Shown here: positions 21,685 through 36,200 of the stretch, piece after piece
Position numbering within the stretch: position 1 is the stretch's first letter
How the letters are laid out: the number at the start of each line of letters is the position of its first letter
Source: Larus michahellis
Lineage: Eukaryota; Chordata; Aves; Charadriiformes; Laridae
Assembly: GCF_964199755.1 (NCBI RefSeq)
Contig: NC_133900.1
Location: forward strand, 81,059,666 to 81,123,665
DNA: 64,000 nt
Direction of reading: 5' to 3'
Notes under the pieces: model-generated
What the model was told of the DNA's origin: nothing
The model's database searches: none
The model's input: only the letters and a program-made list of their open reading frames with translations
Translations under genes and position numbers: made by a program

Positions 21685-24070
21685 AAGGAATATAGTAACT
21701 TCTTTCATATACACTCATTTGAGGCTTCTTTTTCTTCCTCTTAATTCTCTTATTGCTCACTCACACACACATTTCCCCCCAAGGTTTGGTACCTCTGCAA
21801 CAACCTGTCATTATCTCTGATATCTTTGTAGCTGACTTAGATCTTCTCTAGAACACCCCAGTGCCATCTGCAACCTCGTCAGTGATGTAAATGTTTAATG
21901 AATAGTTGCAGTGTGTTAACAGGCTTCTCCTAAGGAACTGTTAGGAATGCGTGGAGGAAGGAGAAAAGGAAGAGAAAGGGCAGAAGCAGGCAGGTAAAGC
22001 TGCAGTAAGCACTTTGAAAAAACAGTACAAGGATTTTCTTTACAAACTTATAGGTTGCAACCCTGGTTATTTATTGCTGGGAAGGAAACAGACCAGGTGT
22101 CTAATGTGACTGTGAAAAAAGGGAGATGAAATGGTAAGGCCAGGTTGAAAGAGACACTGTCTTCATGAGGCAAAAAATAACTAAATTTAGGTAACTTAAA
22201 AATAGGCTATCACTTTTGGAACAATATTTTCCCAGTAGTAGCTTGTACCTGCCTTCACGGAGGGAGTGGAGCTGCTGGTCTGAATCTCTAGCAGACACAG
22301 AGCCCATTGCACTAAGTGACAGAGAGCCAGGACTACCCGTGTCTGACAATAAACGAATTTCAAATATAGGGAAGTGATAACTGAAAGCTAAAGCACAGTT
22401 ATGATTTACTGCTACTCACAAATTTGGTTAATCCAGAGCTCTCATCTGCATACTCAATTATAAAAATCATAGATTAAATGTGCTCCTGGACCATAAGAGT
22501 AACTGGATAGTTCTGTGATAGTCACATGCAGTGTTAACCAAGGTAGTGTACACAAATACATTCTTTTTTGGAAGACTTGTTCCATTTATACTGCAGAGTA
22601 ATCTGCTTTCACACAAGCAATGCTGTGAGACTGGGTGTCAGGGAACAGCAGCTACAGCAGTGACAGTACCTGCAAGAATGTCCCATCTCAGGCAGTGATA
22701 ACCCCTTCCCTGGAGCTACAGTGTTCGTTCATCAGTCCTATTAGCCCAGGCATTGCCTATTCTGCAGTTTATATTCAACACGGAAGTTGTCAGCCGTGTA
22801 GTTAACTAAGCAGCCTTTTACCTTCCTCATGTTTCCACAGGGTTTCTTTTCACCCTAGGGCACTAGATATCATGGGCATTCCAGGTGTTTCATCAAAACT
22901 CCATATGAAGTAGTAAAAGATGCAGCTGAAATAAATAATTTGAGTATTACTTGCGTAGTCTTACCCCTATTCCTAGGTGGATACATACACATTTGTTTGT
23001 ATGTGGCCTAAATGAACCACTGAACTGGACACGACTCACCTTCCCTCCTTTGCCTAGTTAGAGAGCCTATTCTTCAGTGAGTTCACAACCACACAGCATT
23101 TAAAGCTTAAAAACTCTGCATTGAGCATGTTCTGATCTCACTGGTAATTAATAGCTCAAGTTAATAATGGTGTAGTTGGCACTAGTTATTAAAATAACTC
23201 AGAAGTATTCTATTTTAGAAGACTTTTTCAAGTAAAATAAGGAGCAATGACTCCACTATCAAATGAGAACACTTACTGTGAAGTTAAGGGTAATATAAAT
23301 TAATTACCAAAGCAGGTAAGACTATAGGGTAGTTCATCTGGAAGACAACTGGCTGCAGCACCCTCAAGTTGGATGCACTTGGCTTTGCTCTTGTAGAATT
23401 ATCAACAACCCCTCCACCTACCAAAAGCTCTGCTGAAAATCTTTCAAGAGGCTTAGATTGTTCCAGACAATCACTAATAGGATGCTGATTAGCACATCAC
23501 TTTAAAGGACATGTACATGTCATGTGTTCAGTGTACTGAAAACACCAGGAAAGAGTTCATTAATATATTAATTTATTTCACCGTTTTAGTTCAATTGAAC
23601 ATCAGAGCAGACAACTTTTTGCTTTGTGAAGATACAGGGAATTAACCACATGACTATATAATTTATCTGTGAAAAGGCTATAGTTAGGAACTCAGCCTGA
23701 TGCTTTGGTATAATTTATGTTTTCAGACATTTTTTACTTAATATCTTAAAAAAAATACAGCTTTAGAAGAAAACATGATTTTAATTCATGTTATAAAAGT
23801 CATCATGTTGTTGGGTAGCTAGAGACATCACTTAGTACAACAGGTACTTCTGAAAATCTCATTCTATTAAGATTTCACAGTATTGAACTAAGGTAAAGAC
23901 CACATAAGTCTTGTCTCTAGACAAAATGTATTACCTGAAATTTGAAGTATAATATATACACAGGTTCCAATACAAATGTTGGAGAAATTTTCATACAAAA
24001 TGTAACTGTGATGCAGTGGACAATTTTTAAATTAATGCATCCTCATCTCAACCAGACATGTTACTCAAAT

Positions 24071-24076
24071 TTTATT
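24071..24076 (-). terminator. SLC25A4: Proximal polyadenylation signal of SLC25A4
   Basis: AATAAA on the - strand about 100 nt after the TAA. It is the closest canonical hexamer and gives a short 3'UTR. Actual use is inferred. Confidence 0.45.
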
Positions 24077-24176
24077 CTGTTTCCCTAGGAAATATTTTGT
24101 TGTCCATCACATCACAATAGCACATTTTTAAAAAAAGTTGATTGAGAACAATTGAACTACATTATGATGTTACATT
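24071..24176 (-). other. SLC25A4: SLC25A4 proximal 3' untranslated region
   Basis: Sequence after the SLC25A4 stop codon. A canonical AATAAA is read on the - strand at 24076-24071, about 100 nt past the stop. The mRNA may extend further, to AATAAA at 23577-23572. Confidence 0.5.
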
Positions 24177-26213
<2,037 letters not shown>

Positions 26214-26329
26214 GCTGGTAGCCGGTCCGACACTCCCTGCCCGGAGAGAGCCAACGAGTCCCGCACCTCCCCACCCTGCCGCCCCCGCGCACCGCCGGCC
26301 AAATGGCCCCCCGGCCCCGCGCCGCCCTT

Positions 26330-26335
26330 CTTATA
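26330..26335 (-). promoter_or_regulatory. SLC25A4: TATA box of SLC25A4
   Basis: GGGGTATAAGAAGG on the - strand, 117 nt upstream of the ATG. It predicts a start site near 26300-26305 and a 5'UTR of about 90 nt. From memory, mammalian ANT1 also has a TATA-type promoter. Confidence 0.7.
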
Positions 26336-26383
26336 CCCCGCGGCCTCTCGCGATAGGAGGAGGCGTCCCCCAGGGGCACGGGC

Positions 26384-26388
26384 ATTGG
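26384..26388 (-). promoter_or_regulatory. SLC25A4: CCAAT box (NF-Y site) of SLC25A4
   Basis: CAGCCAATGCC on the - strand, about 50 nt upstream of the TATA box, i.e. near -80 of the inferred start site, the classical NF-Y position. Confidence 0.6.
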
Positions 26389-26427
26389 CTGGGACCCCCC
26401 CAGGACCCACCCCCGGCGGGGGGCAGC

Positions 26428-26439
26428 GCCGCCATCTTG
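26428..26439 (-). promoter_or_regulatory. YY1-like motif upstream of SLC25A4
   Basis: CAAGATGGCGGC on the - strand is a full match to the YY1 core AAGATGGCGGC. It lies about 130 nt upstream of the inferred start site, within the CpG island. Confidence 0.5.
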
Positions 26440-26489
26440 CCCTGTGGAGGGAGCGCGAGGGCCACTGGGTTCCGGACGTTTAAAGGGCA

Positions 26490-29349
26490 AATTAAAGTTA
26501 TCTGGTCGCTGCCGAGGAACGCTATGTCAGAGCATGTGCCTGCTGTATTAATAGCTCCTGGGAGGCACAGGAGGGGACTGAGAAAGCTGGCAGGAGTACC
26601 TCAGGCCGCATTAACTGTTTCGTGCAGGCTGGAGGCTGGCGTGGGGGCTGAAAGCTTGCCCAGAGAGGGGCCTGGCTGTGGCAACCGTCAGTTTGTTGAC
26701 TGAAGTCAACTCGAAGAGGCAAGAGTGCTTTAAGCCTTGAGTTTGTGAGCACGGATTCACACCGTGAAGGGAGAAGGGGACACACGTGCTGGGCGGATGT
26801 ATGTATACCCTTGTGTGGATGTCGTGCCCTACAACAAAGGTCACTGGGGATGCATAGTCAACCTGGGAGGTGGTGTGGTGGTGCAATGTCCATGAACGTG
26901 GGTGACTAGAAATGGGCTAGACCTCTCTGAGTCAAGGACAAAGACACTTGCTTCGTGTTTGATACACAGTGTGAACTTGCAGGCATTGAGGTCTTTAAAT
27001 ACCCCCGCATGCTCCAGGACCTGGCTTTCCCGAAGAGGAGACAACATGCCTTCCTGCATTGTACGCTCTTTTCAACCCTGCAAGGTCAGACTCTCACAAG
27101 AGTCACAGTGAATCCCTTCGAAAGGAGGGAGGGAGGGGAAGGGACTCCAGGAAGCACATGCCCAGGCACGCTCAGGTTGCTTGGCTTGCACCAGATGTGA
27201 AAGAAGAGTAAAGGCTGTAGTGAAACCCTGCCTTCATTCAGTGTCTGGTTCCTAGGGAAAAGTTTGAGTCTCAAATTAAGATTACATGGCTCCATCACTG
27301 GTTTCCCTGTTTCTCATCTGTTCTTTTTATCTGACCCCCATAAGAAAGCAAGAGCTTACGATTCACTGTTGGGTGACTTTGTGTGGAATAACTGCATGAA
27401 AGGCAACGCGGCAAGTTGTAGCTGCATACCTAGGAGTTTGCCTTAAAAAGGCATTAAGATGTGCACCTAGGACAATGTTACACTGAGGAATGCGTAGGGT
27501 AGTGGGGTCTGCTTTGGTTTGGTAATAGGGTATCAATAGTGGAAATGGGATTCGTCTTAATGTAGGTGCTAAAAGATTGTCCGTTCCACGAAGAGACATT
27601 CTCTTCGGGACAGCAAATCTCTTCTCACTGACGTGTTTGTTAGCATGAGTCAATGAGACTGTAAATTTGATCCCCCATCTCTCTTGCCGTCTGCCTCTCT
27701 TAGGTCTGTTGAGGTAGAGGTCTCTTCTCATGAACCTCAGCTCTGGGAAGCAGACAGCAACTTTAACTTCCAGGAGCACCCTTTGCACCTTTGCCATCCT
27801 GGGCAGATGGAGCCTTTCCCCGGCTTCTAAGAAAGGGGAAGAGAGCACCCCTGAAAAAGACCTTTTCCCTGAGCAAGGACCAAAAAGCAGGTGCAAGGGG
27901 ATCCCTAGAATTAGACTCTGAATTGAGGGGAGTATTGTTTAATGTATGTATTCTTCACCTTTCCTTTTTCTTGCTCATACTTCGCTCACAAAGTCTGGTG
28001 TCTCCTCTCTTCGCAGGAAAGTAAATATCCCTTTAACTTCTCAGGGCTTCTGCTGCTGGTTTCATACAGACCCGTGGGATGGTGGTGCTTCCCGACTGCC
28101 CAGACTGATAAGGTCTTCTCAGTGCGTGCACTCAGGTGTCACCTAATGCCCCGCCGACTGGTGCATGGTGAGTGAGAAGTGGGAGAGTGGCAGTGGGATG
28201 CTAGTGGGGAGGGAAGGGAATGGGGGGCTTGGAGTGAGGCTGTGGTGGTGGGGTCCAGCCTGAAAGGGTCTTTTGCCTGCCCCTCACCCACCATCTTTGT
28301 TTTAGCTCATTTAAATTGCTTTATCTTTTTTTGTTAAATTTCATTTTTAGCTCTTTTAACATATGTGAGGGCGTTTTAATTACATTTTAACAAAGTCTTT
28401 ATCATAAGAATTCCAGTTAATTTTTGAAGTTATTGTGTGCATCATCATCCCATCCACAGAGACTCTTAGCTTTAATAGGTATTTCTGTATCAGTCATACA
28501 GTTTACCCAAGGCTGCCAGCATTTAAAGAAAGCAGTGCATGGGAAGTGAATAGTCACTTTTTCTGCTTCTCCTCTCCCTTCTCTGAGCCCAGATGTCTAT
28601 TTCCAGGAGATGCTCGGCTTCCAACCAGTTTTAATAAAAGGAGGGCTGGACCAGGACGTGCGTCTGCTTCTCTGAGGGTTATTCTTCATTTGTTTGATTT
28701 TTGCTCCAAGTGGCTGTTTTGGATCTTTCCTATGTATGATAATGAGGCTTTTTATGCTACTTGCGGTAGGAGTTCGAATGTATCCTGTAAGGAACTTTTG
28801 CTAACTCCACCAGTACCACCAAACTTGAGGATAAGCATTTCCACTAGGCTGTAAATGTCATTAAAAAAAAAAGTGAAAGAAACTTTGACTTTTCATACAG
28901 TTAGTTGGTGTTCAGTGTTCTATATTCAGAATAGTTACTGATGCTTTTGTAGAGAAATGGCTAAAACAGCTCTGAAAATGCAAGCTTTCCTTTCTGAATT
29001 ATTCAAAATTATTTTAAGCCTTTTCTTCCTTTGATCTTTGCAGCTTGGGAAGGATTAGCTAGCTTTCTAGGCTGAGTTTGTACACTGGAATTAAAATTCT
29101 GAGCTAAAAATAATAATCTAGATCTACATTTTCAAAAGAGATTAGTGACTGACTGCATTGTGCATATGTGTGAATAGCCAGCTTGAAACACTACAGATCA
29201 ACTTTTACGAAGTAAAACCTTGCTTACTTGCATTTCCAAGACACTGGGAACCCCAGTGTTGAGGCTAGGCCAGGCACAAAATAAAAAAGCTTTTCCTCCG
29301 AAATCAGCAGTGTGAGTCTGACAGCAGACACAAGGGGGAGCACAAGTCA
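26490..29349. other. Upstream flank of SLC25A4, no gene recognised
   Basis: Sequence between the SLC25A4 promoter and the purine-rich block. It contains open frames up to ~177 codons (27363-27896, - strand), but none has a recognisable domain, splice context or codon bias. An unseen 5' exon of the downstream EF-hand gene could lie here. Confidence 0.4.
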
Positions 29350-31240
29350 GGCCATCCTGACCCCCAGCGTGGACAGTGATGGGTAGGTGGTGTATGGGCA
29401 AGATGCCAAGAAGAAATGTGGGGTGGTTTTTTTCAGGAAAGGTTTGTAGGGTTGTAGTAAATTCTCCTCGTGTAAGGTTGGTTTGTGTTTGTGGTCAGGA
29501 GGAGGAGGAGAGTAAGAGAGCCCAAAGAGGCTACGTGAGGATGAGTGTTGAGGAGAAATAACAGGGTTGGTAGTGACAAAGATGATCAAGAAGAATGAAG
29601 GAGCGTGGGTTTTGAGTTTTGTCTTGGGCAGATATTAGTGAGGGTAACTTTAGCTGGATATTGGTGTTACGTGGTTTAGGAGCCTACACTGAGCTGGAGA
29701 GGAGGAAAACTGGACAGTAAGTGTAAGTGGCACATTGAGGAGGGAAGTGTTAGTGCTGGAAATAGCAGTGGGAGTCAACATAGGGTATGTTTGTTTATTA
29801 GAGCATGTCTGTAATGTGAGGACAAGGAGTTGGAGGAGGGTCAAAATTTCAGAAGAAAATGGATATGAAACAGATCAGAAGTTACGATGTAACAGTACAA
29901 GCATGGGCTGTAAACGCGGGAAAGAAAAAGTACCCAACATGTGACACAAGGAATAGACTTGCAGGAAGTGGGCAGGACCATGTTAATATTTCCTTTGGCA
30001 AGGAATTGTTCAGGAGATGTTCAGAAGAGAGCATTTGAGAAGGGTATTAAAAGTGGTGAAAGGCATACGGGTTTTCAGTTAACTTGAAAAAGTAGGAGGA
30101 ATAGTTAGGAGGATGGCACAATTGGAAGGGGAGACAATTAAATGGTTGTGGGTGAAGTAAACCTGATCACAGGCCAACCAGGAAATTGAAGGTGAAGTCA
30201 GACTGAGGTATGTGGGAGTGGAGAGTAAGAAACAGAGAGAATCTACAATCAAATCTGTGCTAGGGAAGAAAGATAAAGCAGGGGGAAGAGGGCTGAGATT
30301 AGATGGGATTTTATCAGTTTGATGAGTTGAAAACCATCGAAAGAGGAAATGAGAGGACCTGAGGAAGGACATGGCGGATGAGGGAACAGGTCAGAGAGGA
30401 AGGATGGGACAAGAGAGATCAGAGGCAAAGCCGTGGTTTCTGCAGACCACATCAAAGGAATGGCTCTTCCTCACTGAGTGAGGGGTGCAGGTGAAGTGAA
30501 CGGACCAGGGCAAGAAGACATATGGGTGTCTTCTGTAGGGTGTCAGCAAGGACATCAGCGTGAAGCTTGGAAGCTTGATGACCATGAGTGTGAGAAATTG
30601 TGAGGAAAGGGAGTATCAGTTGAAATCCCAGAGAAGGGATGATAAGGAGGAGCTGGCTGGCTGGCTGACAATCCTTCAGAGGGGAAAATTGCTGAGATGT
30701 TGCTCCAAAGCAGATAAAAAGTGATGGGGATGGTGAGGGCAGCCCCAGTGTGAGAGTAAGGGGCGGGACGGGATGAGAAACAGTGGTCTCTCTAAGAGAC
30801 TGAAGCTGCAGAGGGAGAGTCAGACAAGGGGATCCAGGACATGTGGACATTGAGATTTAATAAGCCTGTGGGAAATAGTTGAAGTGTATATTCCAGCGGC
30901 AGGAAGAGAAGAGAAAGAAGGGGAGTGGAATGGGCAGAAGGACAGAACGAGAATGCAAGAAGGGCTGATTGAGCAATGGTAAAGTCTCGAGAGAGTGGGG
31001 ATGGAGAGGTGAAGGTGAGGCAAATGTCATTAAGGGCAAAAAGGAGGCAGAGTAAGAGGTAGGGCTCGGTGCCTCAGGTAGGTTGTTTTAAGAAATGAGA
31101 AGGAGCAACTGAAGGAATAAAAAGGGAGAGAGAAAGCCAGGCAAGGTGGGGTGGGAAAACTAGAGGAGTACAGAAATAAGTTGCAGCAAGAGGGCAAGGG
31201 TGAGAGATGTGGAGGAGTAGCGGGGTTAACCAGGTTAGAC
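29350..31240. repeat. Purine-skewed block (~1.9 kb)
   Basis: The + strand is strongly enriched in A and G over nearly 2 kb, with imperfect GGAAGA/GAGAGG-like words and few pyrimidine runs. The skew produces several overlapping Leu/Ser/Pro/His-rich open frames on the - strand (for example 30452-30850), with no recognisable domain. No clear tandem unit was found by eye. It may be a degraded repeat or a long polypurine tract. Confidence 0.6.
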
Positions 31241-33187
31241 AGAGTCTCTCTATTCTCCCTTGGCTCGTTTCTTCTTCATGCACGTGTGTGTCCAGGCATG
31301 TTAAGCTTTTGACATTCCCTTTTGACTGAACTAGTAATGCAAGTACATGTGTTGACTGAATGTCTTCTGCCATGTTAAGGATTGCCCTGGTGAAAGCAAT
31401 TAACCTAAGGTTAATAATATTTTTCAATTTTCAATGCTTCGTTGACTTCACTAGTGGCTGCTCTGAGGTAGCGGAGGAGAAGGCAAAGGAAAGAGCGGGG
31501 CCTGGGGAGCCAGGCAGAAAGAAAACAAATCAAGCACTAATCCTGCAGGATTTGATTCCTCATCAGAGGTTTGTTTCACACAGTTTACAGAATCTCAGTT
31601 TCTTGTTTAATTCTGTTGCAGTATCAGGTATGACAAGACTGCTTTGAGTCAAATCAATAAAGCGCTAATTCCTGCTATACTAGTTGTCTGAAGAATGGAA
31701 ATCACAGACTACTCTGAAATTAATTTAACTTCTCTATAGGACTGTGTAGGAAATACTTTGTATGCTGTAGACAGAATAACAATATTGCTAAGATTTAGAA
31801 CTTAAGTAATTTTTCCTCATAGCTCTCAACATACCTTGAGAACAAAAATAATCTTTTGTGCCACAGGTATGCATGACAGTAAATAGTTAATGGATGCTAC
31901 AAGGTATCATAAACATTTACAGTACTGTAGAACATCTGTTCATTGTATTGCATTCATGCCACAAATGTAATGGTACGCATTACAGATGATGGCAAACTCA
32001 TTAATCACAGGCATTGTGGACAGTTTTCAAGCCATGGATATAAGCAAATTAATGACCTGTTAGGCTCCATAATAGTTGATCTATTATTTATTAACTCTTT
32101 TTTGATAAATATATTTTTGATATCAATTATAACTCATTATCCTCAGACTGTATTTTCGAAGAAAAGTGCTTAATGTCATTCCATCAGCATGTGGCAGAGC
32201 AATGCATGGACGCAGGTTTCCTAGTTTTTCCAGGTCTCTCTCTTACATGCTGTTCGTATATATTTTTTAATTTCCTTTCCCTGTCAACTTTTTTTTTTTA
32301 ATGGCTCAGGACAAGCAGCTAAATTTGGAAATTGAACCAGAAGCAGAGTTTTATCAGCAGCAGGATCAGCTTGCTGTCCCAGTCTGGAACACAGCGTAGA
32401 CCTGAAGTGGCTGAAGCAGGAATCTGCTCAAATGCATGTCAGTAGGTAGACAGGGTAATGCACATCCTGAAGTCAAGTTTGTATTTAAATGACAGCTGTA
32501 AAAAGAACAACTTTGAATGATAGTTTCTGTTTAAATCCATTTATAAGTTCCATTTCCTGTCTGGTTTGGTGCGTTTGATGGTTTGTGATGCTGTCAATCA
32601 AACAGAACAGGTTAGCTGGCATAAATTTGTTTATTCAGTTACCTAGTAACATTCTGCGCAAGTATTAGTGCACAACTGCATAGTGTCACACACACCCCTT
32701 CAGTATTGCTACAAAATTTATTCGCCCTGAACCATGCCCTGACTCAATTGTTATTCATGGGCAAGACCTGCTGAAAACAATAGAAAAGGGTCTGGAAAGG
32801 AGCTAAGTAAGGGTGTCAGAATTGGGCTAATAGTTAATAGGTTTTCTCAAAATTATAAGCTGACAACATAATGTACTGCAATAATATGAAAAATCAAGAT
32901 CATATTTATTCCAATAATACCAGTAGAGCTTACTCAGAACAAGCATAAAGCAGACTGTGAAAGCCTACTTTGCAGCTGAGAGGAATATTGGTGTAGATCT
33001 CTACAGAAAATAATTCCTTTAGTCATTGCCAAACATGTATCGTTACATGGTGGAGTGTATATCCCTTCTTGGATTCAGTGATTTTCAGTTCCTGTGCTTC
33101 CAGGAAAAAATGCATGCTGAGAGGATCTCTAATGTTTATATATTTAATTGTTGCTTGTTTGTTTGTTTGTTTTTTTTTAAATTCTAG
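31241..33187. other. No gene confirmed; 5' flank or intron of the EF-hand gene
   Basis: Two weak coding-like patches exist. One, near 31443-31566, has no good splice context. The other begins at 32310 after a T-rich acceptor and is discussed separately. Otherwise the sequence is AT-rich and featureless. Confidence 0.4.
32310..32399 (+). other. Possible exon or coding relic
   Basis: After a T-rich tract and ggctcag acceptor, one frame stays open for 29 codons (acidic and Gln-rich, starting DKQLNLEIEPEAEF) before a TAG at 32397-32399. The other two frames are closed early. No good donor compatible with the phase-0 exon at 33188 was found, so this may be a decayed exon or chance. Confidence 0.2.
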
Positions 33188-33289
33188 TTGGAACGTATTT
33201 TGCATGAAGAAATGACATCTGGAGATTGTTTTGCTATACAACAGCCGTTAAGAAACTATGACCTTCATGGCAAAGCGAAGGCTGAGAAG
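33188..33289 (+). CDS. EF-hand gene exon a
   Basis: 102 nt, phase 0/0. The acceptor has a long T tract (TTTG repeats then tttaaattctag) and the donor is the weaker gtttgc. It encodes 34 residues including [18 protein letters not shown] and LRNYDLHGK, like an EF-hand E helix and loop start. Both other frames are closed. Confidence 0.55.
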
Positions 33290-36200
33290 GTTTGCTTCTC
33301 AAGAAAAGCCTGCATTTCCAGAGCCTTAATCTTTATGTTTGATAGATACTCAAAGCTTCATTTTCCTTCTTACTACCTTGAAATGTTCTATTTCCTATCA
33401 TTTTGTGTCTTATTCTTCCTAAAGATAGTAGTTTGCTTTTGTTTTTGAATTCCGTGCTAAGAGATAATTAAAATGGTACTTTGCTTTTCTCCATGTTCCA
33501 GTTCATTCCTGGAGATGTGCTTCTCATGGTGTTGATCAGATTTCGTGGAAGGTGTGACAGCTGCAAACAGTATCAACAGCATCTGGGCAGGTACGTGATC
33601 GGAGAAAAGCTAAGTTATGGGCTCTATAGCCCTCTATATTTTCCTTAATACACGATAAAAGTTTCTCTTTCTGCTAGCAGGTAACACTTCCCAGCAGTAG
33701 TGCTTCGACTGTGTTTTACATCCTGATCAGGAAAATGAGTTCTTCACCTAGTTTTCCTGCTTCCCTAGTGTTTTTTTTTATCTTGCTTGTTTCCAAACTG
33801 GAGAAACAATGGGTTGTGTGAATGCAGAATTTAGATACACTTCACTAAGTTGCATGACGTAGAAAATAGGTCTAATTTGTCTTCAAAGCTTAGTAAAGCA
33901 AAGCTATTAAAAAGAGAAGGTATTAAAATAGAGTTTTCTGACTTGAAGTTTGCAACACGCCCTTCTTCAGAAAATCTTTTGGGTTGAAAGAATTGAAAGT
34001 AGGTTGAAAGTAGGTCACCTAGCGCTCTCTGCATGGTGCAACATAGTTCTCATCGTTCCTGCGATACCCTGAGCGGTGGCTCTCATGTTCAGTTTTACAC
34101 GGCTTTGGTGACGCTTGCATATTGTTGAATTGCCTGCCTCTTCTTAGAGTTGTAGGAACCTGCTCTTTCTTATGTTCGTGTGAACCAGTAATTTTCCTTT
34201 CGAATCCATGATACAATATTGGTGCAAAACAGTGTATGTGAGGGAATCTCATAGCTTTTTTTTTTTCTTACTGTTTTGCTCTTGTAAGCATTATTTTTAT
34301 ATCAGTATTAATGGGATAATGAAAGTACTCAGTCTTTGCTCTGTTCAGTTTATTTTTTATCATCCTTTGGGTTGCAGTAATTTTGGAGTGTCAGAAAATG
34401 ATTTAAGTTGATATTTTATGTTTCTGGGTTCTATTTGCGAAGTTGCTTCTGTGTGTAATTTTACTGTTCTGGATATTTTATCTTTTGAAAGTCCATTGTT
34501 TCAGGCTGAGAGATTTGAAGTGAGAAAATTTTCCTGTCCAACCTGCTCTGGGTGACCCTGCTCTGGCAGGGGGTTGGACTAGATGATCTCCAGAGGTCCC
34601 TTCCAACCCCTACCATTCTGTGATTCTGTGAAATTCAAGTGATTTATTTGGTTTCCATCTGCTGTTTCTGACAATACATCTGATTATAATATAATAATTA
34701 TCTTTTTAATAACTGTGTCAATATTGTTAGCTCCTGCTCAAGTAGTTACCAAGTCCTATCTCCAGATATTTTGTAGAGTTTCTGTGATTTTACTTTAGAC
34801 TAGTCTTTCTTCTGCGAACTAGTTCATAATTTTCGTGCTGACAGTAATTTTATTTTCATATGTTGTAGAACAAACTGAAATGATTTCTGACAACAATATA
34901 TGTTTAACTGAATCACAGCTTTGTGCTCAGTCAGATAACCTGCATTGCAATAACAAAACAAGGTAACCATATTTTTGTATTACAGGAACAATTGCAGGCA
35001 TTAAGTGTAGATGTCACTGTTACACATACTTGCAACAGCTATTGCCACAACAATTTTAATAGAAATTCAAGCTTATTTTCAAGTAAGTGAGGAATGAACA
35101 AATTATATTGCTCAGTGGCTGAATCATCAATTTCTTGTCCTGCACCCCACGTGCTGGTTAAATAATTCACAAATACATTGTTGTTATAATTCAAATAGCA
35201 TTTATTCTAATGCCAGACATGTTTTTATAATAAATTGAAGTATTACTCTTTCTATGTTTTGCAAGAAAATGGCAAATTAAGGCCAGCTCCACACCACACA
35301 TTATTAAAAGTTTAGTTATATTGATCTGGACTGTGGGAAAAAAAATAACACCCCCGGCTTCTCCATCCATTATGGAGGTGCAGTTTGTATTGTGCCTTGA
35401 TTATGCTAGCAAAAATCTTATTTTTTTTTTTTCCAGATAAGCTGACTCTCTGCTAAGGAGCTTTATTAATAGACAGATTAGCCTTATCAGATAAGTCTGA
35501 GCATGTAACAGTTTTCCGTATTTTCTCATATACTTGCTATATCCCTGCATACAAGATACAGCCACACTAAAGCAATAGGTAGGTAGTTGTTAAGAACAGA
35601 TGCGTATAATGTCTGCAGGCTAATTTCAGGTCATGTTGGAGAGGAAGGAGGAGGCCATTGCTCCAGAAAATATGGTATTCTGATTTAACTGATCAGCTGA
35701 GGTTGGTGAAATGAGACAGTAAAATAAAGTAAATAGATTCTTTTTAAATTATAGGCACACTAGTAGCAATTTCCATTTTTTTACAGCTGGGATCCTTTCT
35801 TACGCCAGTGAGTTTCCCTCATGAACCATTTTCCTCTAAAACTACCTGGAGCAGAGCTAATCAGGACTTTGCCAAGAACAGCATTTTTTTCATCAGAAGT
35901 TGTCCAAGGCATTAAAGCGTAAGCAAGGAAATGTATTCATTTCAGAAAAAAATCCTCAGGTCCAGCGTATATGCATGAAGGAAAGAAAGGTCTGCAGAAC
36001 AGCCAAAACCTCAGCAACTGGGAGGCCAGTGTTGAAGATGATAACCACACCTCTGAGGGGAGAGAAAAGAGGTTGAGACAGTTTTTAGATGTCAGAGTTT
36101 ATTCGTTCTGCCTTGTGAACAAAATCCAGAGGGGAAAAAATAGAAAAAAGTCAGTAGAAACATAAAGTAGACAAAACAGAGAGAGGGCTAAAGGGGTGGA

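Larger units (their letters stand above)
18811..24070. other. Intergenic region between convergent CFAP97 and SLC25A4
   Basis: No gene was recognised. Frames are short and none has a recognisable domain. It holds a 22-nt perfect palindrome (20319-20340), a C18/T10 run (21657-21684) and another AATAAA on the + strand near 19609. AATAAA hexamers on the - strand (for example 23572-23577) could serve as distal poly(A) signals for SLC25A4. Confidence 0.6.

Noticed and set aside
27363-27896. 177-codon open frame on the - strand
   Set aside because: It has no recognised domain, no repeat signature, no splice context and a basic, random-looking composition. Treated as chance.
28435-28854. 139-codon open frame on the + strand
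   Set aside because: No recognisable domain or conserved motif, and no neighbouring exon signals. Likely chance.
30452-31427. Several overlapping - strand frames of about 60-130 codons
   Set aside because: They arise from the pyrimidine-rich composition of the complement. They are Leu/Ser/Pro-rich, overlap one another and show no domain.
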